Source: Burkholderiaceae bacterium 26
GTDB taxonomy: Bacteria; Pseudomonadota; Gammaproteobacteria; Burkholderiales; Burkholderiaceae
Length of the DNA: 64,000 nt
Assembly (NCBI GenBank): GCA_000955795.1
Contig: JYOB01000018.1
Location: 115,417 to 179,416, forward strand
Direction of reading: 5' to 3'
Numbering within the stretch: position 1 is the stretch's first letter; each line of letters opens with the position of its first letter. Under the pieces are notes generated by a model. It did not search any database and had not been told where the DNA came from. It saw only the letters and a program-made list of their open reading frames with translations. This document shows, one piece after another, positions 1 to 9,011 of this stretch. Both the position numbers and the translations under genes were made by a program.

Positions 1-154
1 CATTCACGTAACCGTTGGCAGGGTCCGCCAGCCGGATGGAGGAAGGTTGCTGCGGCACGGGGAGAACGGCACCGCCCTCATCATCGCCGCCCCCACACGC
101 GGCCAAAGCCGCTGCCATTGCAGTGATCAGCGCTGTCTCCAGCAATGTCTTCAT
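1..154 (-). CDS. Lipoprotein, N-terminal part only
   Basis: The gene runs off the left edge, so only about 51 residues are visible. It starts with ATG at 154, preceded by an AAGGAG ribosome binding site. The N-terminus is a lipoprotein signal peptide: a short hydrophobic stretch rich in Ala and Leu ends in the lipobox L-A-A-C (Cys20), followed by Gly-Gly-Gly and an acidic linker. The mature protein would therefore be lipid-anchored in an envelope membrane. Nothing visible allows a function to be assigned. Confidence 0.75.
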   Translation of the reverse strand, partial: MKTLLETALITAMAAALAACGGGDDEGGAVLPVPQQPSSIRLADPANGYVN

Positions 155-513
155 GGCGAACTCCTTAATTTTTTTTAACGAAGATTAAGCAATCCATGCT
201 AGAGACATCAGCTTATGCACCGTGGATTTCATTGCATTTGATGATTAAAACTTCATTGATCCACCGCAACACAAAATTCACCTGAAAATAATCTGCCAAA
301 GCAGAATCTGCTTACACTTTAAATTCAATCCATTCACTGAACATCCGACTTTCTTTCGCTTGACCGCCCTCGCCTCTGCGCGTCATTGCCTTCGCTTTTT
401 CGCGGACATCGCCGCTCGTTCAATTTGTGGGCAATCCGTCAAGTGCGCGACAGGCGCCGGTCTTCGTTCTATGATCCAGCCTTCAACGACCGTTGCTGAA
501 CAGGAGAACCACC
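155..513. other. Intergenic region between divergent genes
   Basis: No gene is supported here. The stretch from about 160 to 350 is distinctly more AT-rich than its surroundings and should hold the divergent promoters for the lipoprotein gene on the left and the small Cys-rich protein on the right. No convincing operator or terminator was found. Confidence 0.4.
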
Positions 514-861
514 ATGGGCGAAGCCAAACGACGCGGCTCACAGGCCGACCGCATTTCTCAGGCGCACGCCCGGCTGGACGCGCTGCGCCCTGAGAAACTC
601 GTCTGCGGCGCCTGCCAGACCGCCTTTACCGAATTCGAAGGGATGGAGCCGCGCGACATGCCCGGGATCCACGCGATCTTCGGTGGCGAATGCCCGAACT
701 GCGGCGAGAGCGTGATCTCGTTCAACGGTGAGCCCGAAGCCGTAGCCGCCGCCATGCTGGCGTACCAGGACGCCATGGAAGACGCCAAGCTCGGCGCGCA
801 GACGCAGGAGGGAAAACACGTGCCCTACGTCGACGAAGAAGACAAGCCCACGCAACACTGA
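514..861 (+). CDS. Small conserved protein with two CxxC pairs
   Basis: A 115-residue soluble protein starting MGEAKRR. ATG at 514 is chosen because CAGGAG lies 8 bases upstream; an in-frame upstream TTG at 493 lacks this. Two Cys-x-x-Cys pairs (CGAC near residue 31 and CPNC near residue 64) look like a zinc-ribbon or structural metal site. It is followed after 7 bases by the DUF1653 gene and then by the DUF817 gene, so the three are probably cotranscribed. The function is unknown; the zinc site is inferred from spacing only. Confidence 0.75.
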   Translation: MGEAKRRGSQADRISQAHARLDALRPEKLVCGACQTAFTEFEGMEPRDMPGIHAIFGGECPNCGESVISFNGEPEAVAAAMLAYQDAMEDAKLGAQTQEGKHVPYVDEEDKPTQH

Positions 862-868
862 AGCCGCC

Positions 869-1078
869 ATGCAGAACACGCCAACGCGCCGCTACCGCCA
901 CTACAAGGGCGGCGAATACGAATGGCTATGCGAGGCCACGTACGAGCCCGATCCTGCCATCAAGATGACGGTCTATCGCGCCGCTAACGGCACGATCTGG
1001 ACGCGTCCGTCAACGATGTTCCATGAGATGGTTGAAGTCGACGGCCGGCAGGTACCGCGCTTTGCGCTGATGGACTGA
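869..1078 (+). CDS. DUF1653 family protein
   Basis: A 69-residue protein containing the family hallmark near its N-terminus: YRHYKGG, then a conserved VYR segment and WTRPSTMFHE. These match the DUF1653 fold, which is found in short bacterial proteins of unknown biochemical role. Its stop codon is directly followed by the ATG of the next gene (TGAATG), which suggests translational coupling. The start is the first ATG after the preceding gene. Confidence 0.85.
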   Translation: MQNTPTRRYRHYKGGEYEWLCEATYEPDPAIKMTVYRAANGTIWTRPSTMFHEMVEVDGRQVPRFALMD

Positions 1079-1951
1079 ATGCCAGCCGACACCATCTCCT
1101 TACGAGCGGGCCTGCGGGCCCGTTTTACGTATTGGCGCGACCGCAGCGGCGCCTGGGCTGCGCGCCATGGCCAATTGGCTGCTGGGCTGCATGAGTTTGT
1201 CGTCTTCGGCATCAAACAGGCGTGGGCATGCCTGTTCGGCGGGCTGATGGTCGCCCTGCTGATCGGCACGCATTTCTGGTATCCGGCCAACGCACCGATT
1301 GCCCGTTACGACGCCCTGACGATTGCCGCGGTCATCATCCAGATTGCCTTGCTTTGGCTGAAGCTGGAGACGTGGGACGAAGCCAAGGTGATCTTGATGT
1401 TCCATGTGGCCGGTACAGGCATGGAGGTGTTCAAGACTGCGGTCGGTTCGTGGATTTATCCCGAGGCGTCGGTGCTGCGCATCGGCGGCGTGCCACTGTT
1501 CACGGGCTTCATGTATGCCTCGGTGGGTAGCTATATCGCGCGGGCGTGGCGAGAGTTCGACTTGCGCTTCTCGCAGCACCCGCCGTTGGCCGTGACGGCC
1601 CTGCTCTCGCTGGGCATCTACGCGAACTTTTTCCTGCACCACTATTGGTGGGATCTGCGCTACGTACTGATGGCGCTGATTGCGGTGGCATTCCGGCGCT
1701 GCTGGATCCACTTCCGCATTGATCGCGTCCACCGGCGCATGCCGTTCCTGCTGGGCTTCACGCTTGTGGCGCTCTTCATCTGGCTCGCAGAAAACATCGG
1801 CACGTTCACGCGCACGTGGCTCTATCCGAACCAGTTGCAAGGCTGGGAGATGGTGTCCATCGCCAAGCTCGGCGCCTGGTTCCTCCTGACCATCATGAGC
1901 TACGTGATGGTTACGCTGGTCAACCCGCCGCGGCCCGTTTCTGACGCTTGA
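1079..1951 (+). CDS. DUF817 family integral membrane protein
   Basis: A 290-residue protein with about eight hydrophobic segments, matching the DUF817 (YoaT-like) family in length and pattern, including a segment with GTGMEVFKTAVGSW. It would sit in the inner membrane. The function of the family is not known. It is the last of three closely packed genes and its 3' end overlaps the convergent downstream gene by about 32 bases. Confidence 0.85.
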   Translation: MPADTISLRAGLRARFTYWRDRSGAWAARHGQLAAGLHEFVVFGIKQAWACLFGGLMVALLIGTHFWYPANAPIARYDALTIAAVIIQIALLWLKLETWDEAKVILMFHVAGTGMEVFKTAVGSWIYPEASVLRIGGVPLFTGFMYASVGSYIARAWREFDLRFSQHPPLAVTALLSLGIYANFFLHHYWWDLRYVLMALIAVAFRRCWIHFRIDRVHRRMPFLLGFTLVALFIWLAENIGTFTRTWLYPNQLQGWEMVSIAKLGAWFLLTIMSYVMVTLVNPPRPVSDA

Positions 1952-2444
1952 ACCAGGCATGCTCGCCCGGCGCCCAGTCGCGGAGCTCGAAGGTGATGTG
2001 CACGCGGCGCGAGAACTGCAGGTAGACGCCGCACGTTAGGGTCAGCGCCGCTGCAACTGCCACGCCGTCGATAAAGGTCGAGCGCGCTCCCGGAATGCCG
2101 CCCGCCATCAGCATGAGCCCGATCAGTGGCGGCAGCAGCGCCATGTGCACGAGCATGGCCGGCCGGAACGCGCTGTCGTGCGTGGTAGCCAGTACCAGGA
2201 CCGTCACGCAGGAGATCAGATAAAGCAGCGTGGTCAGGTTGATCGCCCCGCTGCCCGGCGCGTTGGCATCAAACAGATCGGCCCCGGCCAGTTGCAGCGC
2301 ATCCATCGACAACCCCTGCCAGAACACCCACGTTGGCCCGGCGATGGCAATGGCCAGCACCCACGGCAGCCATCCGGCAATGCCGTACAGCGGATGTTGT
2401 CCCGCTGCGATCGGGTCGATGTCGACCCAGCGATGCGTCAGCAT
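1920..2444 (-). CDS. Membrane protein of unknown function
   Basis: A 174-residue protein with four or five hydrophobic segments. ATG at 2444 (MLTHRW) is preferred: it has a G-rich purine tract about 6 bases upstream, and the longer reading from 2579 adds a basic stretch that does not look like real protein. It overlaps the convergent DUF817 gene. The C-terminal tail is hydrophilic and positively charged, suggesting a cytoplasmic end. No family was recognised. Confidence 0.7.
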   Translation of the reverse strand: MLTHRWVDIDPIAAGQHPLYGIAGWLPWVLAIAIAGPTWVFWQGLSMDALQLAGADLFDANAPGSGAINLTTLLYLISCVTVLVLATTHDSAFRPAMLVHMALLPPLIGLMLMAGGIPGARSTFIDGVAVAAALTLTCGVYLQFSRRVHITFELRDWAPGEHAWFKRQKRAAAG

Positions 2445-2609
2445 GATGCACCCCCAACAATGCGCACCCGTTCTGGTGACGGTTGCTTTCGGCAAGCGCC
2501 GGCGGCGTCTGCCTCCCCTACTTTCTAGCTTAGGTCGCTGCGCAAAGCTCGCAATGCAGGAGGAACCCTGAGCGCACAATCGGATTGCGCTACCTCAACT
2601 GCCGGTCAG

Positions 2610-3128
2610 CTATCGGCGGAACAGTCGCGGGCGGTCCGGATCGTAGAGCGGGTCGGGCGTGATCTGCGTGAGCTGCAATACACCGGCGGGGTCAAAGTAG
2701 AAATGCATCAGCGACGGCCAGACGTCGTCCGCCTTGAAGCGGTACGACCAGACCAGGCGGTCCATGCGCGGGAAATACGCGGTTTCGACTGGCTGGCCAA
2801 AATGCCGCAGCACGTCATCTCGGGTCCAGACACCGATCTTGGCCTGGGCAAACTCAAGGCTGCTCAACACTTGCTTGAAGGCGACGAGCTTTCCGCTGGC
2901 ATCAAAGTCGGCCGCGTAGGTGAACTGGCCGTACGGTTTGGTCGGATAGAGCCAGCGGGTGCCGCCATCGAGCGGATAGGTTTCGCGCGGCGGCCCAAAC
3001 TGCGCCTGCACCGCGGGCTCGTCCGCGCCCACCAGGCGTTGGCCCTTGGTGACCGGGGATTCCAATGCCGCACATCCCGCCGTGGCCGCAACCACAATCG
3101 CTACCGCCGCCCAACGCATTGCGTGCAT
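2610..3128 (-). CDS. Exported lipoprotein, possibly SmpA/OmlA-like
   Basis: The start at ATG 3128 gives a 172-residue protein with a typical lipoprotein signal (hydrophobic Ala/Val core, lipobox T-A-G-C). A TTG at 3146 would lengthen the signal peptide and is less likely, because GAGG lies just upstream of 3128. The mature part has two repeated motifs of the type R-x-x-F-G-x-P (QFGPP and HFGQP), which resembles the SmpA/BamE fold. A role in outer membrane assembly is possible but not shown. Confidence 0.75.
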   Translation of the reverse strand: MHAMRWAAVAIVVAATAGCAALESPVTKGQRLVGADEPAVQAQFGPPRETYPLDGGTRWLYPTKPYGQFTYAADFDASGKLVAFKQVLSSLEFAQAKIGVWTRDDVLRHFGQPVETAYFPRMDRLVWSYRFKADDVWPSLMHFYFDPAGVLQLTQITPDPLYDPDRPRLFRR

Positions 3129-3183
3129 GACAACCGCCCTCGCCAAACTGAGTCAAGCCGGTAGTTTATCGCCGTGCGTCAGC

Positions 3184-3873
3184 TCAACGCGCGAGTAGCG
3201 GCGTGATATCGAGGTGCGTTGCGGCAAGGCGCGCATCGGCGTGTGGCAATCGCGGGATCGTGCCCAGATGCGGTGCGTTGATCCAGCGGCGCAAGGTGGC
3301 GACGTTGTCGTCAAGCCCTGCCATGGCCGAGTCGACCACGTTACCGACCCAGCCGGCCAGATGCAGGCCGCGTGCGGCAATCGCCTCGGCGGTGAGCGCG
3401 GCGTGGTTCAGGCAGCCCAGGCGCAAACCGACAACCAGCACCACCGGCAAGCCCAGCGCCACAGCCAATTCTGCGGTATCAAAGTCGTCCGACAGCGGCA
3501 CCCGGAAACCTCCGACGCCCTCCACCACGACGGCATCCGCCAACGATCTGGCATGTGCAAACGCATCGAGAATCGGCGGCAGCGTGATCGTCACGCCTTC
3601 GCGCGCTGCGGCCAAATGCGGAGACATCGGCGCGTCGAGCAGCCATGGACACACGGTATCGAGCGGCAGATCGACTGACGCAGCGGCCCGCAGTTGCTCG
3701 ACGTCTTCATTGGTACGCGTGGGCGCGCCCGCCAGCGTGCCGGCAGCAATCGGCTTGAGGCCTGCAGCGCGGTAGCCAGTGTCAGCCAGCTTGGTCAGCA
3801 ATGTCGCGCTGACCAGCGTCTTGCCGATCTCCGTATCCGTGCCGGTGACAAAGCAATCGAAGCGCGCGGGCAT
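3184..3873 (-). CDS. bioD: Dethiobiotin synthetase
   Basis: A 229-residue cytoplasmic enzyme that uses ATP and CO2 to close the ureido ring of 7,8-diaminopelargonic acid, giving dethiobiotin. The P-loop GTDTEIGKT is at residues 11-19, and VVVEGVGG fits the second substrate-binding motif of the family. ATG at 3873 follows the bioF stop codon by one base, so the gene is translationally coupled as the third gene of the bioA-bioF-bioD operon. The length is normal. Confidence 0.95.
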   Translation of the reverse strand: MPARFDCFVTGTDTEIGKTLVSATLLTKLADTGYRAAGLKPIAAGTLAGAPTRTNEDVEQLRAAASVDLPLDTVCPWLLDAPMSPHLAAAREGVTITLPPILDAFAHARSLADAVVVEGVGGFRVPLSDDFDTAELAVALGLPVVLVVGLRLGCLNHAALTAEAIAARGLHLAGWVGNVVDSAMAGLDDNVATLRRWINAPHLGTIPRLPHADARLAATHLDITPLLAR

Positions 3874-3874
3874 C

Positions 3875-5122
3875 TCAGGCTGCCTTGGCCGGCTGTAGCG
3901 ATTGGCCGGCCGTTTCCAGCGCCTGGGCAAGGCGTTCGATGTCCGCATCGGTATGTGCGGCCGACAGGGTGATGCGCAGGCGCGCCGTACCCGCTGGCAC
4001 CGTCGGCGGGCGGATGGCGGCGATGCGGATGCCTTCGCGCTCGAGCGCAGCGGCCAACTCCAATGCGGGTGCGTTCTCGCCAATCACGATCGGCTGGATG
4101 GCCGTGGGCGATGGCATCCATTGCCAGCCGAAGCGCGCGGCCAAACGCTGCGCATGCGCACTCCACACGGCGATATGGCGATCGAGGCGCGCGCGACGTT
4201 CAGCGCCCTCCTTGCCTGCGATCAGATCCAATGCTGCCTCCACTGCACACGCAATGCCCGGCGGCGTGGCTGTTGTGAAGATGTACGTGCGCGCGCGCTG
4301 GACCAGCCAGTCGATCACCAGTTGGTGCGCGACGATGGCCGCGCCCGATCCACCAGCGGCCTTGCCGAAGGTGCCGACATAGATGAGGCGTTTCGAGCGC
4401 ACCCCGAAATGCGACAGCACGCCCGAACCTTTTTCGCCGAGCACGCCCAAGCCGTGCGCGTCGTCGACGATCAGCCAGGCATCGTAGCGTTCGGCCAGCG
4501 CGAGCAGTTCGGGCAGCGGCGCGATGTCGCCGTCCATGCTGAACACGCCGTCAGTGACGATCAGCTTGTTGCGGCTGGTGCTCGCGGCCAGAAGGGCTTC
4601 CAACGCAGCCACGTCGACGTGCGGATAGACCTTCACGGGCGCCCGCGACAACCGCGCGCCGTCGATGAGCGAGGCGTGGTTCAGCGCATCAGAAAAGATC
4701 GTGCATTCCTCCGCCGGGCGGATGCCGCCGGCCTGCGCCATGGCACTCACCACGGCCAGATTGGCCATGTAGCCGGTACAAAAGAACAGCGCGTCTGCCT
4801 CGGGAATGTGCTCGGCTTGCAGCGCCGCCATGCGTGCTTCCAGCCGCGCGTGCGCGATCGAATGACCGCTGACCAGATGCGATGCGCCGCTGCCGAAGCC
4901 ATATTGCTGCGTGCCATGCGTCACCGCTTCGGCCAAGGCGGGATGCGCTGCCAGGCCCAGATAATCGTTGCCGCAAAAGCCAAGAATGTCGCGCGGTTCG
5001 CCACCGGACACGCTGATGCGCTGGCTGCGGTCCGTCGGGCTGTACGCGGTGCGGCGCACGCGGCGCAGGTGTGCGGCGTCGATGGCGTCCAGGCCTGCCT
5101 GCAGGTCGTCAAGCAATCGCAT
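3875..5122 (-). CDS. bioF: 8-amino-7-oxononanoate synthase
   Basis: A 415-residue PLP enzyme that condenses pimeloyl-[ACP] or pimeloyl-CoA with L-alanine. The PLP lysine is Lys254 in the family motif TFGKAAGG; the VDDAHGLG motif near residue 219 holds the cofactor-binding Asp and His. The ATG at 5122 lies inside the end of bioA, overlapping by 14 bases. It is the second gene of the operon. Confidence 0.95.
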   Translation of the reverse strand: MRLLDDLQAGLDAIDAAHLRRVRRTAYSPTDRSQRISVSGGEPRDILGFCGNDYLGLAAHPALAEAVTHGTQQYGFGSGASHLVSGHSIAHARLEARMAALQAEHIPEADALFFCTGYMANLAVVSAMAQAGGIRPAEECTIFSDALNHASLIDGARLSRAPVKVYPHVDVAALEALLAASTSRNKLIVTDGVFSMDGDIAPLPELLALAERYDAWLIVDDAHGLGVLGEKGSGVLSHFGVRSKRLIYVGTFGKAAGGSGAAIVAHQLVIDWLVQRARTYIFTTATPPGIACAVEAALDLIAGKEGAERRARLDRHIAVWSAHAQRLAARFGWQWMPSPTAIQPIVIGENAPALELAAALEREGIRIAAIRPPTVPAGTARLRITLSAAHTDADIERLAQALETAGQSLQPAKAA

Positions 5123-6515
5123 AGGTGTGTCCTTCTGTTTCGCCCGTAACTTGGGCCAGCGTGTCTTCAAGCGTCTGCAGCGTGCGTTCGACCAGCAGGT
5201 CGGTCTCTTCGTCGCTCAGCACATAAGGCGGCAGCAGATAAACGGTGTTGCCGATGGGGCGCAGCAGCAGCCCCTGCGTGCGTGCCGTCAACGCAAAGCG
5301 CTCGGCAAAACGGGCGCCGGCCACTTCGGGGTGCACGTCGAACGCGGTGATCATCCCCGTCTGCCGCAGATGGGCAAAGCGCGCATCGTGCGACAGCGGC
5401 GCCAGCCCCTGGGCGATGCGCGCGGCGGTCACGCGGTTACGCGCAAAGACGTCTTCTTCAGCAAACAGGTCGAGCGTGGCCAGTGCCGCACGGCACGCCA
5501 GCGGGTTGCCTGTGTATGAATGCGAATGGAGGAAGCTGCGCACCGGTGCATCCTCGTTGAAGGCGTCATAGATGGCATCACGTGACAGCACGATCGATAG
5601 CGGCAGATAGCCGCCGCTGATGCCCTTCGACAAACACAGCAGGTCCGGCCACACGCCAGCCTGCTCGCACGCGAAGAACGTACCGGTGCGGCCGCAGCCA
5701 ACGGCAATTTCATCTGCAATCCAATGCACGCCAAACTCGTCGCACAGCGCACGCACGCCGCGCAGATAGCTCACGTCGTGCATGGCCATGCCGGCGGCGC
5801 ACTGCACCAGCGGCTCGATGATGACGGCGGCGATGGTGCCGGCGTTGGTGCTCAGGCAATCGCGCAGCGCGGCCAACGCGCGTTCGGCCACGTCGGCGGC
5901 GGTCTCGCCCGGGCCTGCCAGACGCGCGTCCGGCGATGGCACGCGATGCGATTGCAGAATCAGCGGGTCATACGCATCGCGGAAGATCGCGACATCGGTC
6001 ACGCCCAGCGCGCCGAGCGTTTCACCGTGGTAGCCGTGTTCCAGGCAGACGAAACGGCTGCGCGCGCCCTGCCCTGCATTGCGATGGGCGTGGAAGCTCA
6101 TCTTGAGGGCGATTTCCACGGCAGAAGCGCCGTCGGAGCCGAAGAAGCTGTGGCCCAGCACACCGCCCGTCAGGTCGATGAGGCGCTCGGCCAACTCCAC
6201 CGCCGGCCGATGCGTGGCGCCCGCCAGCATGACGTGCTCCAGCGAATCGAGCTGCGTCTTGAGTGCCGCGTTGATGTGCGGATTCGCATGGCCGAACAGA
6301 TTGACCCACCAAGAACTGGTGCCGTCCAGGTAGCGCTTGCCGTCAAAGTCGATCAGCCACGGCCCCTGGCCGCGTGCGATCGGCAGCGGTGGCATGGCAT
6401 CGAGCCGTGCATTTTGGGTGCACGGATGCCAGACGGCCGCGCGGCTGCGCGCCTGCCACGCCGTATTGGCGCTGGGCGCGCCGTCAACCGGCACCGGAAT
6501 TGGGGGATACGCCAT
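5109..6515 (-). CDS. bioA: Adenosylmethionine-8-amino-7-oxononanoate aminotransferase
   Basis: A 468-residue class III aminotransferase that converts 8-amino-7-oxononanoate to 7,8-diaminopelargonate with S-adenosylmethionine as amino donor. The PLP lysine is Lys297 in LSKGISGG, preceded by the [12 protein letters not shown] motif. The ATG at 6515 has a strong GAGGAGG site 7 bases upstream. First gene of bioA-bioF-bioD. The order is common in beta- and gammaproteobacteria, but bioB, which often follows, is absent from this window. Confidence 0.95.
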   Translation of the reverse strand: MAYPPIPVPVDGAPSANTAWQARSRAAVWHPCTQNARLDAMPPLPIARGQGPWLIDFDGKRYLDGTSSWWVNLFGHANPHINAALKTQLDSLEHVMLAGATHRPAVELAERLIDLTGGVLGHSFFGSDGASAVEIALKMSFHAHRNAGQGARSRFVCLEHGYHGETLGALGVTDVAIFRDAYDPLILQSHRVPSPDARLAGPGETAADVAERALAALRDCLSTNAGTIAAVIIEPLVQCAAGMAMHDVSYLRGVRALCDEFGVHWIADEIAVGCGRTGTFFACEQAGVWPDLLCLSKGISGGYLPLSIVLSRDAIYDAFNEDAPVRSFLHSHSYTGNPLACRAALATLDLFAEEDVFARNRVTAARIAQGLAPLSHDARFAHLRQTGMITAFDVHPEVAGARFAERFALTARTQGLLLRPIGNTVYLLPPYVLSDEETDLLVERTLQTLEDTLAQVTGETEGHTYAIA

Positions 6516-6843
6516 ACGAGACCTCCTCGAAACAGAAGCGGGGGATTCGGCGGCGTATGGTAGAGGCCATGTTGATCAAACAACAAGCCCGCACGTTTGG
6601 ACAAATTAGCGACATGAAACCGGAAAAAGACGGAAGAAAAGCGCTTCGTCGGTGGATTTCCAACGTCCTGCGCGGAACTTGTCGTTAAAAAATCTTTTCC
6701 GGCGCAATAAAAAAAGGCCTCAAAAGTCACATTGAACGGACCTCGTCCAGCCGATCTTAGAAGTTGCGCCAGGGAACATGAGGCCTGCGGGATTATTTAC
6801 TTTGAGTGATGTTCAGAATGGACCGGACGTTTGCGTCGCGTCA
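6516..6843. other. Intergenic region upstream of bioA
   Basis: No supported gene. On the minus strand a possible promoter for bioA is seen: TTGTTG, 18 bases, TACCAT, overlapping the palindrome TTGATCAA near 6573. The typical BirA operator half-sites (TTGTAAACC and complement) were looked for and not seen. A weakly coding-like plus-strand stretch of 39 codons from 6570 to 6688 was not accepted, because it has no ribosome binding site. Confidence 0.35.
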
Positions 6844-6883
6844 TTGCCCCGCTCTAGGGATAACCCTATACTCGGGAAAACCC
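6844..6883 (+). promoter_or_regulatory. Promoter with tandem GGG-N4-CCC palindromes
   Basis: A sigma-70 type promoter reads TTGCCC (6844-6849), 17 bases, TATACT (6867-6872). The spacer contains the perfect inverted repeat TAGGG-ATAA-CCCTA (6855-6868). A second palindrome, GGG-AAAA-CCC (6874-6883), sits at the expected transcription start. This is a layout expected for a repressor binding two sites. Closely related palindromes precede the small gene at 20,752. Confidence 0.6.
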
Positions 6884-6909
6884 TAGATAACGCAACGAGA
6901 GAAAACATC

Positions 6910-7077
6910 ATGATCCAGCAAGCCTATTACACCCCCAAGTTCGCCGGCCAAGCTCAAGTGCAGGCCGCCCGTCGCCCATCGCTGCTGCGCGCAGTGGTCA
7001 ACTTCTTCCGCAGCGGTTGGGATGACAACCTGGTGTACGCAGAAGTGGTCGGCAAGTCGGGTTCGTACCTGGGCTAA
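6910..7077 (+). CDS. 55-residue protein of unknown function
   Basis: The ATG at 6910 follows a purine-rich GAGAGAAAAC stretch. The protein begins MIQQAYYTPKF, has an amphipathic or hydrophobic middle (LLRAVVNFFRSGW) and ends with VGKSGSYLG. It has its own promoter and terminator, so it is a monocistronic unit. No family was recognised. The well-formed promoter, start region and terminator argue that it is a real gene, although codon evidence in such a short frame is limited. Confidence 0.65.
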   Translation: MIQQAYYTPKFAGQAQVQAARRPSLLRAVVNFFRSGWDDNLVYAEVVGKSGSYLG

Positions 7078-7120
7078 AGCCTGCGGCTGAATCGTCAGCC
7101 ATGCCGCAAAGGCACGTAAA

Positions 7121-7145
7121 AAAACGGCGCATCGGCGCCGTTTTT
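7121..7145. terminator. Rho-independent terminator, probably bidirectional
   Basis: A perfect 10-base stem (AAAACGGCGC and GCGCCGTTTT) with an ATCG loop is followed by a T-run on both strands. It can end the small gene on the plus strand and the cat-ben operon after benD on the minus strand. Confidence 0.85.
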
Positions 7146-7167
7146 GTTTGGGGCGCTTCACGCGCAC

Positions 7168-7950
7168 CTAGCCCAAATCTCCACCGCCCACCGGCAACAC
7201 CGTCCCGGTGATGTACGAGGCCTCGTCCGAAGCCAGAAACAGGATCGCCCGCACCTGCTCGTCGATCGTTCCATAGCGGTGCATCAGGCTGCTGGCGATG
7301 GTCTGGTCAACGATGCCCTGATACCAGACGGCCTCCTGCTCCGACATGGGCGCCGTGTTGCGCGGAATCTTGCGCGGTGGCGCTTCCGTGCCGCCCGTGG
7401 CGACGGCATTGACGCGGATGTTGTCCTGCGCATGCTCCAACGCCAAGCTAGCCGTGAGCGCATTCACGCCACCCTTGGCCGCTGAATACGGAATCCGATA
7501 GATACCGCGCGTGGCAATCGACGACACGTTGACGATCACGCCCTGCCGGCGCTCCACCATGTGCGGCAGCACGGCGCGGCAACACCACAGCGTGGGAAAC
7601 AATGAGCGGCGTATCTCCGCCTCGATCTGCGCTTCTTCATAGTGTTGATATGGCTTCGCCCAGATCGTGCCGCCGACGTTGTTGATCAGTGCGTCAATGT
7701 GGCCGAAGGCATCGAGCGCGGCCTGCACGGCATGCTGAGCGCCAGCGTAGGTTTCCAGATCGGCCGTAGTGGCGTGGGCCTGGCCACCCGTCGCGGCAAT
7801 CTCGGCCTGCACCTCGTAGACCAGCTCTGCTCGATCCGCCAGCAGCACCTGGGCGCCCTCTTCTGCCAGCGCCAATGCCACACCACGCCCGATACCTTGG
7901 GCCGCACCCGTCACGACGACGGTCTTACCTGAGAATCGTTGCATGCTCAT
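7168..7950 (-). CDS. benD: Benzoate cis-diol dehydrogenase
   Basis: A 260-residue short-chain dehydrogenase. It oxidises and decarboxylates the cis-1,2-dihydroxy diene carboxylate made by BenABC to catechol, with NAD+. The nucleotide motif TGAAQGIGRG is at residues 14-23, and the catalytic pair Y155/K159 lies in YSAAK. The ATG overlaps the benC stop as ATGA. It is the last gene of catBCA-benABCD. The assignment to BenD rather than a general SDR rests on the operon context. Confidence 0.93.
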   Translation of the reverse strand: MSMQRFSGKTVVVTGAAQGIGRGVALALAEEGAQVLLADRAELVYEVQAEIAATGGQAHATTADLETYAGAQHAVQAALDAFGHIDALINNVGGTIWAKPYQHYEEAQIEAEIRRSLFPTLWCCRAVLPHMVERRQGVIVNVSSIATRGIYRIPYSAAKGGVNALTASLALEHAQDNIRVNAVATGGTEAPPRKIPRNTAPMSEQEAVWYQGIVDQTIASSLMHRYGTIDEQVRAILFLASDEASYITGTVLPVGGGDLG

Positions 7951-8975
7951 GCCGCCTTCGCCTCCGGTACTGCATTGGGCGTGAATTTCTCGTAGTAGAA
8001 GCTGCTGGGCTTCACGCCCTCGTCGTCAAAGTACTTGCGCACGGCGTCGACCATCGGCGGCGGCCCGCACAGATAGACATCCACGTCGCCATCGTTCAGG
8101 GCGTTGGCGGGCACGTGCTGCGTCACCCAACCCTTGCGCGGATGATTCGACGCTGCGTCGGCCACGACGGTGGCGTAGGTGAGGTTCGGCAACCGCGCTG
8201 CGTAGGCTTCAAGCGCATCGACCTGCACCAAGTCGAGGTCACGGGTCACGCCATAAATCAGATGCACCTTCTGCTGCGAATTGGTGCGTGCCAGCACTTC
8301 AAGCATCGACAGGAACGGCGCGAGCCCAGTGCCGCCGGCAAGGAACAACAGCGGCCGCTGCACATTGCGCAGATAGAAGCTGCCCAGCGGCCCGTGCAGA
8401 TCCAGCTTGTCGCCCGGCTGTGCGGTTTCCAACCAACGGCTCATCACGCCACCGGGAATTTTTTTGATCAGGAAGCTGATCTTCGATTCTCCGGGCGCGG
8501 ATGAGAACGAATACGAGCGGTGCTGGCCGCTGCCCGGCACGCCGATGTTGACGTACTGGCCAGGGAGAAACACCGGCGCAGTGGCATCCACGTCCAGTTC
8601 CAGCACGACGGCTGCGTCGTTATGCAATTCGACTTTCGACACCGTTGTCCCGAAGCTGCTCTGGCCAGTCTTGCAGCTGGTCGACGTGGTGGGCACCGCA
8701 ATCACGCAATCGCTTTGCGGCACCATCTGGCACGTCAGGACGAGGCCCGTGTTCTTCTCGTCTTCGGTCAGGGCGTCGTCAATGTAATCGTCGCCGAGGT
8801 CGTAGCTTCCGCTCTCGGCGCGGCACTTGCACGTTCCGCACACGCCATCGGAGCAATCCATGGGCAGGTTGATCTTGGCGCGGAAGGCGGCATCGAGCAC
8901 CTTCTCCCCCGCTTTGCAATCGATGAAACGGGTCACACCGTCCTCGAAGTTCAATGCGACTGTGAAACTGGACAT
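7947..8975 (-). CDS. benC: Benzoate 1,2-dioxygenase reductase component
   Basis: A 342-residue electron transfer protein that passes electrons from NADH through FAD and a plant-type [2Fe-2S] centre to BenAB. The cluster ligands are C41, C46, C49 and C82. The FAD-binding RSYSFSS motif and the NAD-binding domain (FLAGGTGLAPFLSML) follow in the usual order. The length and domain order are standard for BenC/XylZ. The gene ends with an ATGA overlap into benD. Confidence 0.95.
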   Translation of the reverse strand: MSSFTVALNFEDGVTRFIDCKAGEKVLDAAFRAKINLPMDCSDGVCGTCKCRAESGSYDLGDDYIDDALTEDEKNTGLVLTCQMVPQSDCVIAVPTTSTSCKTGQSSFGTTVSKVELHNDAAVVLELDVDATAPVFLPGQYVNIGVPGSGQHRSYSFSSAPGESKISFLIKKIPGGVMSRWLETAQPGDKLDLHGPLGSFYLRNVQRPLLFLAGGTGLAPFLSMLEVLARTNSQQKVHLIYGVTRDLDLVQVDALEAYAARLPNLTYATVVADAASNHPRKGWVTQHVPANALNDGDVDVYLCGPPPMVDAVRKYFDDEGVKPSSFYYEKFTPNAVPEAKAA

Positions 8976-9011
8976 GGGATACCTCCGCTGCCTTGGATAC
9001 GTGGGTGCAGA

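Noticed and set aside
6516..6660. BirA-type biotin operator before bioA
   Set aside because: The TTGTAAACC half-sites are not present; only a short TTGATCAA palindrome was seen.
6570..6688. A 39-codon plus-strand frame starting MLIKQQ
   Set aside because: It lies in the bioA control region, lacks a ribosome binding site and shows no supporting features.
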